Shown: positions 54,594 through 63,244 of the stretch, piece by piece
Layout: every line of letters begins with the position of its first letter
Numbering within the stretch: position 1 is the stretch's first letter
Assembly (NCBI RefSeq): GCF_003219815.1
Contig: NZ_QJVD01000004.1
Location: 124,001-188,000, forward strand
Direction of reading: 5' to 3'
Length of the DNA stretch: 64,000 nt
Source of the DNA: Arthrobacter livingstonensis
GTDB lineage: Bacteria > Actinomycetota > Actinomycetes > Actinomycetales > Micrococcaceae
Program-made: the position numbers and the translations under genes
Notes under the pieces: model-generated
What the model was told of the DNA's origin: nothing
What the model saw: only the letters and a program-made list of their open reading frames with translations
The model's database searches: none

Positions 54594-54605
54594 CCCCCAG
54601 CCCCT

Positions 54606-54641
54606 CCCAAAAGTTGGCTCGCTAGCGAGCCAACTTTTGGG
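54606..54641. terminator. Perfect 36-bp palindrome after ilvC
   Basis: CCCAAAAGTTGGCTCGCT at 54606-54623 is followed immediately by its exact inverse complement to 54641. It ends the ilvBNC transcript 12 nt after the stop. Confidence 0.85.
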
Positions 54642-54743
54642 TCCCTCGGGGCTGTGGGCCCAACGCTTCCGGTAATTCGCAGTTGTGGGTCCCGCGCAGT
54701 TGTGGGCCCAAGCGTGGGCCCAACAGTCCGCTTAAATGACACT

Positions 54744-54809
54744 GTGACGCGCGTCGCTTGCGACGGCGTCGGGCCTGATTGTTACGGCAAGGAAGCCGGG
54801 CTCCCATAA
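54744..54809 (+). CDS. Candidate leader peptide upstream of serA
   Basis: A 21-residue frame from GTG 54744, beginning MTRVACDGVG with Cys at 6 and 13 and four glycine codons. TTAAAT (54732-54737) lies 6 nt before it, as at the leaderless genes of this region. Its TAA (54807-54809) is in the loop of the terminator at 54793-54829. The ilvC transcript already has its own terminator, so this second one must act on a transcript starting here. A role in controlling serA is inference; Cys, Gly or simply translation may be sensed. Confidence 0.45.
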   Translation: MTRVACDGVGPDCYGKEAGLP

Positions 54810-54829
54810 ACTGGAGTCCGGCTTTTTTT
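54793..54829 (+). terminator. Intrinsic terminator in the serA leader
   Basis: AAGCCGGGCTCC (54793-54804) and GGAGTCCGGCTT (54813-54824) form a 12-bp stem with one wobble, followed by a run of seven T (54823-54829). It lies about 75 bp before serA with no gene ending near it. Confidence 0.85.
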
Positions 54830-54902
54830 GCTGCATGCACAACCGCCGAACCTTTCACGAAAATCCCCACCAAAACATCAACGACAGCTAAAGAGGTCAC
54901 CT

Positions 54903-56498
54903 GTGACAGCCACCAAGCCAGTTGTACTCCTCGCCGAGGAACTTTCACCGGCCACGATAGAGGCGCTGGGCCCCGATTTTGAGATCCGCCGGACGGACGG
55001 GGCCGACCGTTCCCAGCTGCTGTCCGCCATCGTGGATGTTGACGCGATCCTGGTCCGCTCCGCGACGCTGGTTGATGCGGAGGCCATCGCGGCCGCGAAG
55101 CAGCTGAAGGTCATTGCACGTGCCGGTGTGGGGCTGGACAACGTGGACATCAAGGCCGCAACACAGGCCGGGGTCATGGTGGTCAACGCCCCGACGTCGA
55201 ACATTGTTTCCGCCGCCGAACTGACCATCGGCCACATCCTTTCCCTGGCCCGCCACATCCCGGCCGCCAGCACCGCCCTGAAGAACGGCGAGTGGAAGCG
55301 CTCCAAGTACACCGGCACCGAACTGCTGGAGAAGAAGCTGGGCATCATCGGGCTGGGCCGCATCGGCGCCCTGATCACAGAGCGGGCCAAGGCCTTCGGC
55401 ATGGAGGTCGTGGCCTACGACCCCTACGTCACCTCCGCCCGCGCCGCAAGCCTCGGCGTGCAGCTGCTGACCCTGGACGAACTGCTGGAACAGTCCGACT
55501 TCATCACCATCCACATGCCCCGCACACCCGAGACCCTGGGCATGATCGGCACCGCGGCGTTCAAAAAGATGAAGAAGACCGCCTACGTCATCAACGTCGC
55601 CCGCGGCGGACTGGTGGACGAGGCCGCCCTGAACACGGCCCTGCGCAACGGCGAAATTGCCGGCGCCGGCATTGACGTGTTCGTCAAGGAGCCGGCCACC
55701 GACGTCGACTTCCTGGGCCTGGACAACGTCATCGTCACCCCGCACCTGGGCGCCTCCACCGACGAGGCGCAGGAAAAGGCCGGCGTCTCCGTGGCCAAGT
55801 CCGTGCGCCTGGCCCTGGCCGGCGAGCTGGTCCCCGACGCCGTCAACGTCGCCGGCGGCGTCATTGCCGCCGACGTCCGCCCCGGCATCCCGCTGATTGA
55901 AAAGCTGGGCCGCATCTTCACCGCCCTGACGCACGCCTCGGTGACCCAGATCGACGTTGAGGTGGCCGGCGAGATCGCAGCGCTGGACGTCAAGGCCCTG
56001 GAGCTGTCCGCGCTCAAGGGCGTGTTCAAGGACGTTGTCTCCGAGCAGGTCTCCTACGTCAACGCCCCCATCCTGGCCGAACAACGCGGCATCAAAACCC
56101 GCCTGATCACCACTCTGGAGTCCACCGACTACCGCAATGTGCTCACCATCCGCGGCGCGCTCTCCGACGATTCCCAGATCTCCGTGGCCGGCACCCTGAC
56201 CGGGCCCAAGCAGATCCAAAAGATCGTCTCCGTCAACGGCTACGAGCTGGAAATCCCCATGAGCGACCACCTGCTGGTCATCTCCTACGCGGACCGCCCC
56301 GGTGTCGTCGGCACCCTCGGCGGACTCCTGGGCGAGAACGGCGTGAACATCGCCGGCATGCAGGTCGCCCGCCACAGCGAAGGCGGCCAGGTCCTGGCCC
56401 TGATCACCGTCGACAGTTCCGTCCCGCAGGGCGTGCTCGAGGCCATCAAGACCGGGATTGGCGCCACCATGGTCCGCGAGGTTGACCTGGAGGACTGA
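54903..56498 (+). CDS. serA: D-3-phosphoglycerate dehydrogenase
   Basis: SerA, the NAD-dependent first step of serine synthesis, 531 residues: the long form with substrate and nucleotide domains (about 1-315; GIIGLGRIGALI for NAD, ARAGVGLDNVDIKAATQAG, and the catalytic histidine in VTPHLGASTDEAQ), an intervening ASB domain (about 320-450) and a C-terminal ACT domain (about 455-531, with ISYADRPGVVGTLGGLLGENGVNIAGMQV) that binds serine. GTG 54903 has AGAGG before it; the longer frame is not conserved. It may be controlled by the leader terminator. Confidence 0.96.
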   Translation: MTATKPVVLLAEELSPATIEALGPDFEIRRTDGADRSQLLSAIVDVDAILVRSATLVDAEAIAAAKQLKVIARAGVGLDNVDIKAATQAGVMVVNAPTSNIVSAAELTIGHILSLARHIPAASTALKNGEWKRSKYTGTELLEKKLGIIGLGRIGALITERAKAFGMEVVAYDPYVTSARAASLGVQLLTLDELLEQSDFITIHMPRTPETLGMIGTAAFKKMKKTAYVINVARGGLVDEAALNTALRNGEIAGAGIDVFVKEPATDVDFLGLDNVIVTPHLGASTDEAQEKAGVSVAKSVRLALAGELVPDAVNVAGGVIAADVRPGIPLIEKLGRIFTALTHASVTQIDVEVAGEIAALDVKALELSALKGVFKDVVSEQVSYVNAPILAEQRGIKTRLITTLESTDYRNVLTIRGALSDDSQISVAGTLTGPKQIQKIVSVNGYELEIPMSDHLLVISYADRPGVVGTLGGLLGENGVNIAGMQVARHSEGGQVLALITVDSSVPQGVLEAIKTGIGATMVREVDLED

Positions 56499-56511
56499 CC
56501 GTTCAACATCT

Positions 56512-56576
56512 GGCCCGCAACAGTGGCAGGGAAAATCCTCGAATTTCCGGGGTTTTCCCTGCCACTGTTGCGGGCC
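56512..56576. terminator. Long perfect hairpin after serA
   Basis: Perfect 24-bp arms at 56512-56535 and 56553-56576 (GGCCCGCAACAGTGGCAGGG...) enclose 17 nt. It begins 13 nt after the serA stop and is followed by GGTTTTGTTT. Confidence 0.85.
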
Positions 56577-56745
56577 GGTTTTGTTTAAGCGCACGACGGC
56601 GGACCCTGCCTTCCGCGTTTCACCCACCCGGGCGGCACCCAAGGCGGGACAACAGGGGGAGCGGCCGTCCGGCGTCGGACTTCCCCTGGCGGGGCAAAAC
56701 GGACACGAAGCGGTGAATGGGCGCGGTTCACGGTAAATTCGTAGG

Positions 56746-58326
56746 GTGACATCTACTGACTCGGCCAAGACGCCCTACTATCTCACCACCGCCATCACGT
56801 ACCCGAACGGCGTTCCGCACATCGGGCATGCCTACGAGTACATCGCCACCGACGCCCTGGCACGCTTCAAGCGCCTGGACGGGTATGACGTGATGTTCCT
56901 GACGGGCACGGATGAGCATGGCATGAAGATTGCCCAGGCCGCCGAGAAGGAAGGCGTCACGCCCAAGGAGCTGGTGGACCGCAACGCCGCCGTGTACCAG
57001 GAGGCGCACGCCGCGCTCGGCATCAGCTACGACCGCTTCATCCGCACCACGGACGCGGACCACTACGCGGCGTCGCAGGCCATCTGGAAAAAGATGGAGG
57101 CCGCCGGGGACATCTACCTGGGCAAGTACGAGGGCTGGTACTCCGTGCGCGACGAGGCGTACTACGGTGACGACGAAACCGAGCTGCGCGAGGACGGCTT
57201 GCGCTACTCCAAGGTCACGGACACCGAGCTGACCTGGACGGAGGAGGAGAGCTACTTCTTCCGCCTGTCCAACTACCAGGAAAAGCTGCTGGCCCTGTAT
57301 GCGGAGCAGCCCGAATTCGGAGCCCCCCGCACCCGCTTCAACGAGGTCATCAGCTTCGTCAAGGGCGGCCTCGAGGACCTGTCCGTCAGCCGCACCACCT
57401 TCGACTGGGGCGTCCCGGTTCCGGGCAACGACAAGCACGTCATGTACGTGTGGGTCGACGCGCTGACGAACTACCTGACCGGCGTCGGCTACCCGGACGA
57501 ATCCTCGGAGGCCTTCCAAAAGTACTGGCCGGCCGACGTGCACATCATCGGCAAGGACATTTCCCGCTTCCATGCCGTGTACTGGCCGGCGTTCCTCATG
57601 TCCGCGGGGATCGAACTGCCCAAGCGCGTCATGATCCACGGCTTCCTGCACAACAACGGCGTGAAGATGTCCAAGTCCCTGGGCAACGTGGTGGCCCCGG
57701 CCGACTGGGTGGCCCAGTACGGCCTGGACCAGGTGCGCTTCTTCCTGCTCCGCGAGGTCCCGTTCGGCGCGGACGGCTCCTACAACCACGACGCCGTGGT
57801 GGGCCGGATGAACGCCGACCTCGCCAACAACCTGGGCAACCTGGCTCAGCGGTCGCTGTCGATGGTGGCGAAGAACTGCTCCGGTGTGGTCCCGGTGCCG
57901 GGGGCGTTCACCGCTGCCGACGCGTCGATTCTGGCGGAAGCCGGCGCCCTGCTCGAACACGCCCGTGCGGCCTACCAGGTCCAGGACTTCCACGGCTCGC
58001 TGGAGAGGATCTGGCACGTTTTGGGCGATACCAACGCCTACTTTGCCGACCAGGCACCGTGGATCCTGCGCAAGACCGACCTGGCCCGCATGGAAACCGT
58101 GCTGTACGTGACCCTGGAGGTGCTGCGCATTGTCTCGATCCTGATCCAGCCGGTCATGCCCGACGCCGCCGCGAAGCTCCTTTCGGTGTTGGGCCAGGGC
58201 ACTTCCCCGGACGACGCCGTCCGCCAGTTCGCTGCCATTTCTTCACCCCTGGCGGCCGGTACAGTCCTGCCCGCCCCGGCGCCGATCTTCCCGAGATATG
58301 AGGAGCCCGCACCCGTCGAGGTGTAA
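56746..58326 (+). CDS. metG: Methionyl-tRNA synthetase
   Basis: MetRS charges tRNA-Met. The 526-residue protein has the class I HIGH motif in [13 protein letters not shown] (about 24-27) and KMSKS in [13 protein letters not shown] (about 305). The connective domain ([17 protein letters not shown]) lacks the zinc-binding cysteines and there is no C-terminal dimerisation domain, which is the compact zinc-free form. GTG 56746 is chosen because TAAATT lies exactly 6 nt upstream, so the mRNA is probably leaderless. Monocistronic; a long palindrome follows. Confidence 0.96.
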   Translation: MTSTDSAKTPYYLTTAITYPNGVPHIGHAYEYIATDALARFKRLDGYDVMFLTGTDEHGMKIAQAAEKEGVTPKELVDRNAAVYQEAHAALGISYDRFIRTTDADHYAASQAIWKKMEAAGDIYLGKYEGWYSVRDEAYYGDDETELREDGLRYSKVTDTELTWTEEESYFFRLSNYQEKLLALYAEQPEFGAPRTRFNEVISFVKGGLEDLSVSRTTFDWGVPVPGNDKHVMYVWVDALTNYLTGVGYPDESSEAFQKYWPADVHIIGKDISRFHAVYWPAFLMSAGIELPKRVMIHGFLHNNGVKMSKSLGNVVAPADWVAQYGLDQVRFFLLREVPFGADGSYNHDAVVGRMNADLANNLGNLAQRSLSMVAKNCSGVVPVPGAFTAADASILAEAGALLEHARAAYQVQDFHGSLERIWHVLGDTNAYFADQAPWILRKTDLARMETVLYVTLEVLRIVSILIQPVMPDAAAKLLSVLGQGTSPDDAVRQFAAISSPLAAGTVLPAPAPIFPRYEEPAPVEV

Positions 58327-58368
58327 TTCCGGGTGACCGGGCTTGCCGGGACTCTGCCGGCCGACAAT

Positions 58369-58428
58369 TGCCGCCGCTCCCGCATTTTGCCGCAGGTCTA
58401 CTTGCGGCAAAATGCGGGAGCGGCGGCA
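58369..58428. repeat. Long palindrome, left copy flanking the AbiEi-like gene
   Basis: Perfect 26-bp arms (58369-58394 and 58403-58428, core GCTCCCGCATTTTGCCGCA) with loop GGTCTACT. The same sequence, including the loop in the same orientation, recurs at 59549-59618. It lies 42 bp after metG and can terminate both metG and the convergent AbiEi-like gene. Confidence 0.92.
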
Positions 58429-58443
58429 TTTTTGCGGGGGGCG

Positions 58444-59445
58444 TCATTTCTGCGGGAGCCCGGCCTGAAGCAGCAGCCGGACAAACCGTTCCCGGTTCAT
58501 CATTTCCGCCCACGTCCATCGGACAAACCCAACGCCTTGGGCACGGATCTGGTCCTCCCGGGCCTTTTCCTTCCACAACCTGTCCTGCATGGTGCCGCCG
58601 GCCCAGTCGGCACGCAGGTATTTGCCCTTGCCGTCGAATTCCCCGGCCAGGTTCCGTTCCTTGAACCAAAAGTCCACGAGTGCGTTGCTGCCGTCCCGCA
58701 GTGTGTATGGCTTTTGCAGCATTGGCGCGGGAAACCCCAGTTGGTGCATTTTCGCGCGGCTGATGGATTCCCCGGCCGAACCGGACAGTGCCGAGGCGAA
58801 GTTGACGACCGCCAATGTGCGTTCGCGGGCAGCCCTGCTGGTGAGACGGCCAGCGGCCGCGCGCAGCTGATCCGCTGAAACGGCAGGACCCTGCGGCCCG
58901 TCTGTCACCCATGACGGTTCACGGGGGTCGGGCACAGAGCCGGCGGCAGTGAACTTGTTGACTGCCTGGCGGCCCTCGGGCTTCCGCAGGGCGGAGTCAC
59001 AGACGGCCACCGCGTAGGGGAAAGTCAGTGCCTTGACCAATGCTGTGGTTGTGGTCAGCTTGTCCGTGAGCAGGAACGGACCACACTGCACGATGCCGTT
59101 CGTCAGCGATCCAAGGTGGCGCATGACACCATTGTTGTTGCGGCCGCTAGTGGCGACTTCCGTCACCACGTGCAGTTTCGACGGCAGTCCGACAATCCAC
59201 AGGCCCCACAAGCGCGCTGCGGTGGCATGACACAGCACCGGCTGGCGCGGCGCCAGCGCCTGGAATGCCGCAGCCTGAAGTCCGTATTGCTGCGCCGGAG
59301 TCGAACTGTTCCAGTCTGCGGATTTCGTGTAGACGCCGCGGCGGATGCGCACCAGCTCGCCCTTGTTCTCGAGCTGGGCGAGGGTCCTGGAATCCTGTCC
59401 CACGAGTCTCAAATCCGCCGGAAGGATAAGGCGGGGCTTGTTCAT
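58444..59445 (-). CDS. Orphan AbiEi-like protein with nuclease-fold C-terminus
   Basis: A 333-residue protein. The N-terminus is an AbiEi-type winged helix (ADLRLVGQDSRTLAQLENKG, then LVRIRRGVYTKS), the middle has CHATAARLWGLWIVGLPSKL, and the C-terminus (about 220-333) has ESISRAKMHQLGF, VDFWFKERNLAGEFDGKGKY and VRWTWAEM, resembling PD-(D/E)xK/Vsr-like folds. AbiEi proteins are antitoxins of type IV abortive infection systems, but no AbiEii toxin is adjacent. ATG 59445 is chosen; the 50 codons before it run into the palindrome and are not conserved. Both sides carry the same long palindrome. Confidence 0.72.
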   Translation of the reverse strand: MNKPRLILPADLRLVGQDSRTLAQLENKGELVRIRRGVYTKSADWNSSTPAQQYGLQAAAFQALAPRQPVLCHATAARLWGLWIVGLPSKLHVVTEVATSGRNNNGVMRHLGSLTNGIVQCGPFLLTDKLTTTTALVKALTFPYAVAVCDSALRKPEGRQAVNKFTAAGSVPDPREPSWVTDGPQGPAVSADQLRAAAGRLTSRAARERTLAVVNFASALSGSAGESISRAKMHQLGFPAPMLQKPYTLRDGSNALVDFWFKERNLAGEFDGKGKYLRADWAGGTMQDRLWKEKAREDQIRAQGVGFVRWTWAEMMNRERFVRLLLQAGLPQK

Positions 59446-59548
59446 GCCTTCCAGCGTGTCATCATCAACTGTGCCATGTAAGGGGCAAACCGGGTCCTGT
59501 GGATAACCGGCAACGGTCAGGTACCAGCCGTAATTTGGGCCAGTTACG

Positions 59549-59618
59549 GAAATTGCCGCCGCTCCCGCATTTTGCCGCAGGTCTACTTGCGGCAAAATGC
59601 GGGAGCGGCGGCAATTTC
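59549..59618. repeat. Long palindrome, right copy flanking the AbiEi-like gene
   Basis: Perfect 31-bp arms (59549-59579 and 59588-59618) around the loop GGTCTACT. The inner 60 bp are identical to 58369-58428 and in the same direction. It lies 23 bp beyond the end of the ABC permease gene, so it may also act as that gene's terminator. Confidence 0.92.
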
Positions 59619-59640
59619 TGGGGGGAACGCGCGGTCGGGG

Positions 59641-62148
59641 TCAGTCCACCGCGAGGCCCTCAACGGGGGAGAGCTTCGCGGCACGCCGCGCCGGAACAAC
59701 GGAGGCCAGCAGCCCGGCGGTGGCGGCAACGGCGACCACCAGCAGCACCTGGCCCCACGGAATGACGGCCGTGACGGTGGCAAAGGATCCCAGCGCTGCC
59801 TGCGCCCCTGCCCAGCCGTACACCACCCCGAGTGCTGAGCCGATGACGGCTGCGACGCCGGCGATCAGTACCGCCTCCAGAGCCAGCATGCCGCGCAGCT
59901 GTCCGCGCGTCAGCCCCAGCGCCCGCAGCAGCGAGTTTTCGCGCGTGCGTTCCAGGACGGACAGGGAGAGGGTGTTGGCGACGCCGATCAAGGCGATGAA
60001 GACGGCCACGGCCAGCAGACCGGTCACCACCAGCAGAAGCATGTCGATGACCTGGTTGAAGGTGGCCTTCTCCAGTACCGAACCGCCCACCATGTACTCG
60101 TCGACGTGCAGGGCCTGGGCCAATTCAGTACGCAGGTCCATGAGCGCCTGCGGTGCCAGGCCAGGGTCCACGGCGATCCACACCTGGGCCGATGCCAGGG
60201 CCGGGTCCCCGCCAGCCGCGGCCGGGTCCCCGCCAGCCAGGGCCGGGAACGCGTCCAGGGACACGAGCGGGGAAAAGCCGCGCGTCGTGGCCTGGACCAC
60301 GGCAAGTTTTGTGGTCTGTGTGCCCGCGGCCAGGCTGACCGCCTTCCCGTTGTAGCCCTTGGGCATCACCACGGTGGTGTGGCTGGGCCGGTTGGCCGGA
60401 TTCACCAGCACCTTGGCGGCGTCCGAGTCACTGATGCCGTAGACGGGATTGGAGACGCCGTTGGCTTCCACCGTTCCCACCACCGGCAGGAAGACGGCGT
60501 CCCGCACGCCCGGAATCGCGGCGGCGCCCGCCACGCTGGCGGCGGTGATGGCAGGGGAGCCCGGAAGTGCCTGCGCGGTGATGTCCACGGGGTAGTGGTC
60601 GTCAAGCTGCGAGTCAAAAGCGCTGCGGGCGGTGGCGGCGCCGGTCATCATCATGGTCACAAGGGTGACGCCGATGAGCAGCGCGGAGGCGGTCGCCGTC
60701 GTCCGGCGGGGGTTGCGCACCGCATTGGCGGCAGCCATTTTTCCGGGGACCCCGGCGGGGGACGCCAGCTTGCCGGTCAGGGCAACCAGCCGCGGCACGA
60801 ACAGCGTGGCCGCCATGATGATGCCCACGAAGGAGGCGGCACCGGCGGGCACGGCCAGCAGAAGCTGGGAGCTGAGCCCGCCAACGACGAGCCCCGCGCC
60901 ACCGGCAAGTATCAAGGCCACGCCTACAGCCAGGCGCACCCGGCCGGCGGCATTGTGGACGGAGGCGTCGTCGACCGGGCGGAGCGCAGCGAGCGGTGCC
61001 ACGCGCGTTGCGGCACGGGCGGGGACCAGCGCCGCGAGGACCGTCAGCAGCGTTCCCACCAGGAGTCCTGCAATGATGGCCGACACCGGAACCCCCAAGG
61101 TGGCGAACGCAAAGTCGGGATTGTTGCGCAGCAGGGCGATCACCGCGGCCATGGTGCCGACCGCCGTGAGCACGCCCAGGATGGAGGCCGTGAAGCCCAC
61201 CACCAGGGCCTCGACCATCACTGAGTTGCGGACCTGTTTCCGGCTGGCGCCCACACAGCGCAGCAGCGCCAGTTCGCGGGTGCGCTGCGCCACCAGGACC
61301 GAGAAGGTGTTGGAGACAACCAGTGCGGAGACCAGCAGGGCCACGGCAGCAAACGCCAGCAGCACGATGGTCAGCTGGTCCTGGCCGCCGGTGAAGCCCG
61401 CCACTTCCTGGGTGGTCTTCTCATCCGGCGTCAGGATGGTCCCGACGGGCACGCCAAGGGCCGTGGACAGGGACGCCTTGGCGTCGGCGGTTGATGTGCC
61501 GTCCTTGAGCTTGAGCGTGATGCTCTGGTACGCGCCGTCCGGTCCGGCCAGTGCCTTCACGGTGGCCGCGGACCCGACAAATTGGGCCAGGCCGGACTGG
61601 TAGGGATCGGCGGAGGCGGCCATGATGCCCGACACCGTGCCTGTCATGGACACCCCCGGGGTCACGGTGGAACCGGAGGGCACCGGCTCCACAGCCAGGG
61701 TCACCTTGGATCCGACGGCGAGTGAGTTTCTTTCGGCCGTGACGGCGTCCACGGCGAGCTGCTGGTCCGACGAGGGCCAGGCTCCCGATTTCAGGGCGAC
61801 CGGCTCCAGCGCGGCATCCGCCGGCACGTTGCGGATCACTGCTCCGAAGTTCGATTTTCCCAGTTCAGTGGCGACGGTAACCGATTCCTGACCGTAGGAG
61901 GCGGCCACCGAGGGATTGGCTGCGGCCTTGTCCACGGCCGCCTGGGGCAGGGATTCGCCGGCGGCGGGGGAGACCACCAGGTCCGCGGACGCATAGGCCT
62001 GCCCGATGCTTGCCTTCAGGGACTCCCTGGTGGACGCGTTGACCATGAGCGTGGCGGACAGGAAGGCGACGGCGAGCAGGACGGCCAGCGTAATGGCAAT
62101 GAACCTTCGCGCATGGGTTCTTAGCTGGTTGACGGCAACTTGCAGCAT
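59641..62148 (-). CDS. FtsX-like ABC exporter permease
   Basis: An 835-residue permease with two FtsX/MacB-type domains: an N-terminal helix (about 15-35), a large extracytoplasmic domain, three helices (about 258-385), a short linker with two further helices, a second extracytoplasmic domain and three C-terminal helices. The conserved RTRELALLRCVGASRKQVRNSV and RTRENSLLRALGLTRGQLRGML segments mark the two FtsX cores. Together with the ATPase it forms a LolCDE/MacB-type exporter of a lipoprotein, peptide or antibiotic. A short GGDPAxAGGDPAL duplication is present near residue 635. It starts 3 nt after the ATPase stop. Confidence 0.9.
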   Translation of the reverse strand: MLQVAVNQLRTHARRFIAITLAVLLAVAFLSATLMVNASTRESLKASIGQAYASADLVVSPAAGESLPQAAVDKAAANPSVAASYGQESVTVATELGKSNFGAVIRNVPADAALEPVALKSGAWPSSDQQLAVDAVTAERNSLAVGSKVTLAVEPVPSGSTVTPGVSMTGTVSGIMAASADPYQSGLAQFVGSAATVKALAGPDGAYQSITLKLKDGTSTADAKASLSTALGVPVGTILTPDEKTTQEVAGFTGGQDQLTIVLLAFAAVALLVSALVVSNTFSVLVAQRTRELALLRCVGASRKQVRNSVMVEALVVGFTASILGVLTAVGTMAAVIALLRNNPDFAFATLGVPVSAIIAGLLVGTLLTVLAALVPARAATRVAPLAALRPVDDASVHNAAGRVRLAVGVALILAGGAGLVVGGLSSQLLLAVPAGAASFVGIIMAATLFVPRLVALTGKLASPAGVPGKMAAANAVRNPRRTTATASALLIGVTLVTMMMTGAATARSAFDSQLDDHYPVDITAQALPGSPAITAASVAGAAAIPGVRDAVFLPVVGTVEANGVSNPVYGISDSDAAKVLVNPANRPSHTTVVMPKGYNGKAVSLAAGTQTTKLAVVQATTRGFSPLVSLDAFPALAGGDPAAAGGDPALASAQVWIAVDPGLAPQALMDLRTELAQALHVDEYMVGGSVLEKATFNQVIDMLLLVVTGLLAVAVFIALIGVANTLSLSVLERTRENSLLRALGLTRGQLRGMLALEAVLIAGVAAVIGSALGVVYGWAGAQAALGSFATVTAVIPWGQVLLVVAVAATAGLLASVVPARRAAKLSPVEGLAVD

Positions 62149-62151
62149 GGC

Positions 62152-62904
62152 TTAGGCCCCCAGGGATGCCAGCGAAGCCAGCACGGAATCGGCGGTGGGG
62201 TTCTCCAGCTCGCCAACCAGTTCGCCGTCGTTCATCAAGACCACGCGGTCCGCGTAGGAGGCGGCCACAGGGTCGTGCGTGACCATGATGATGCTCTGGC
62301 CCATCTCTCGTGAGGAGCGGCGCAGCATGCCCAGGACCTCGGCGCCGGAGCGCGAATCGAGGTTGCCCGTGGGCTCGTCGCCAAAGATGACGTCGGGGCG
62401 GGTGAGGAGCGCCCTGGCCACGGCGACGCGCTGCTGCTGGCCGCCGGAAAGTTCATGCGGCTTGTGCCGGAGCCGGTCGGTGAGGCCCAGCGTTGCGGTG
62501 ACGAACGCAAACCATTCGGCGTCCACCTTGCCGCCGGCCAGTGCCACGGGAAGCGTGATGTTGGCCTCGGCGGTGAGCGTAGGGACCAGGTTGAATGCCT
62601 GGAACACGAAGCCGATCCGGTCCCGGCGCAGCTGGGTGAGGGCCTTGTCGTTGAGCGCTGTCAGCTCGGTCCCGCCCAGGTGGATGGCGCCGGCGGTGAC
62701 GGAATCGAGCCCGGCCAGGCAGTGCATGAGCGTGGACTTGCCGGAGCCCGACGGCCCCATGATGGCCGTGAACTGGCCGGCCGGGAAGTCCAGGTCCACG
62801 CCCTTCAGCGCGGCCACCTCGGTCTCGCCCCTGCCATATGTCTTGCGTAGCCCGCGGGCCTGAACCGCCAGGGTGCGCTGGTTTTTGTCGGTAATGATCG
62901 TCAT
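62152..62904 (-). CDS. ABC exporter ATP-binding protein (MacB/LolD type)
   Basis: A 250-residue ATPase of the MacB/LolD group: Walker A GPSGSGKS (50-57), Q-loop FVFQAFNLVPTLTA, signature LSGGQQQRVAVARAL (about 153), Walker B VIFGDEPTGNLDS and switch histidine in IIMVTHDP. It drives the FtsX-like permease encoded next. ATG 62904 has TAGGCT ending 6 nt upstream, so the message is leaderless. The nearby two-component genes on the same strand could regulate it, as is common for this exporter type. Confidence 0.93.
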   Translation of the reverse strand: MTIITDKNQRTLAVQARGLRKTYGRGETEVAALKGVDLDFPAGQFTAIMGPSGSGKSTLMHCLAGLDSVTAGAIHLGGTELTALNDKALTQLRRDRIGFVFQAFNLVPTLTAEANITLPVALAGGKVDAEWFAFVTATLGLTDRLRHKPHELSGGQQQRVAVARALLTRPDVIFGDEPTGNLDSRSGAEVLGMLRRSSREMGQSIIMVTHDPVAASYADRVVLMNDGELVGELENPTADSVLASLASLGA

Positions 62905-63121
62905 GGCTTCAGCCTATTTTGGCGCACGGCCCCGGCGGATCGGAGTGCGGGTGGATTTCGCCCCGGTGTTCGACGCCGGTCCCTCCTACCAGGGGATGAT
63001 CTGGTTGCGCGGTTGCTGGCTCGGTGGGCGCGCGAAAGAAGGACCGAATGCCCAAACTGTGGTGCCTGTCGCCGGACTACACCCGGTCGGGCCCCGTCGG
63101 GCCCCGTCAGGCCATTGAAGT
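62905..63121. other. Spacer upstream of the ABC exporter
   Basis: Contains the exporter promoter (TAGGCT at 62911-62916, read on the minus strand). I see no gene. CGGGCCCCGT is present twice in tandem near 63088-63107. Confidence 0.5.
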
Positions 63122-63166
63122 GACAGCTCCTGCGGGTGTTGGACCTCAACACCCGCAGGTGCTGTC
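63122..63166. terminator. Hairpin after the response regulator gene
   Basis: The arms GACAGCTCCTGCGGGTGTTG (63122-63141) and their inverse complement (63147-63166, one mismatch) enclose GACCT; TTTT follows on the plus strand. It lies about 80 bp beyond the response regulator stop. Confidence 0.75.
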
Positions 63167-63244
63167 TTTTGAATGTCGTGCCGGTTGCAACTGCGCGGCA
63201 GGCAGGAAAGTGGGGGAGCGCCGATGCGCGGGGTGCAGCAACTG

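Noticed and set aside
59446-59595. Fifty extra N-terminal codons of the AbiEi-like gene
   Set aside because: They include translated palindrome sequence, and the conserved winged helix begins just after ATG 59445.
62873-63118. 81-codon plus-strand frame upstream of the ABC exporter
   Set aside because: It starts inside the ATPase gene on the opposite strand, has no ribosome site and no recognisable protein character.
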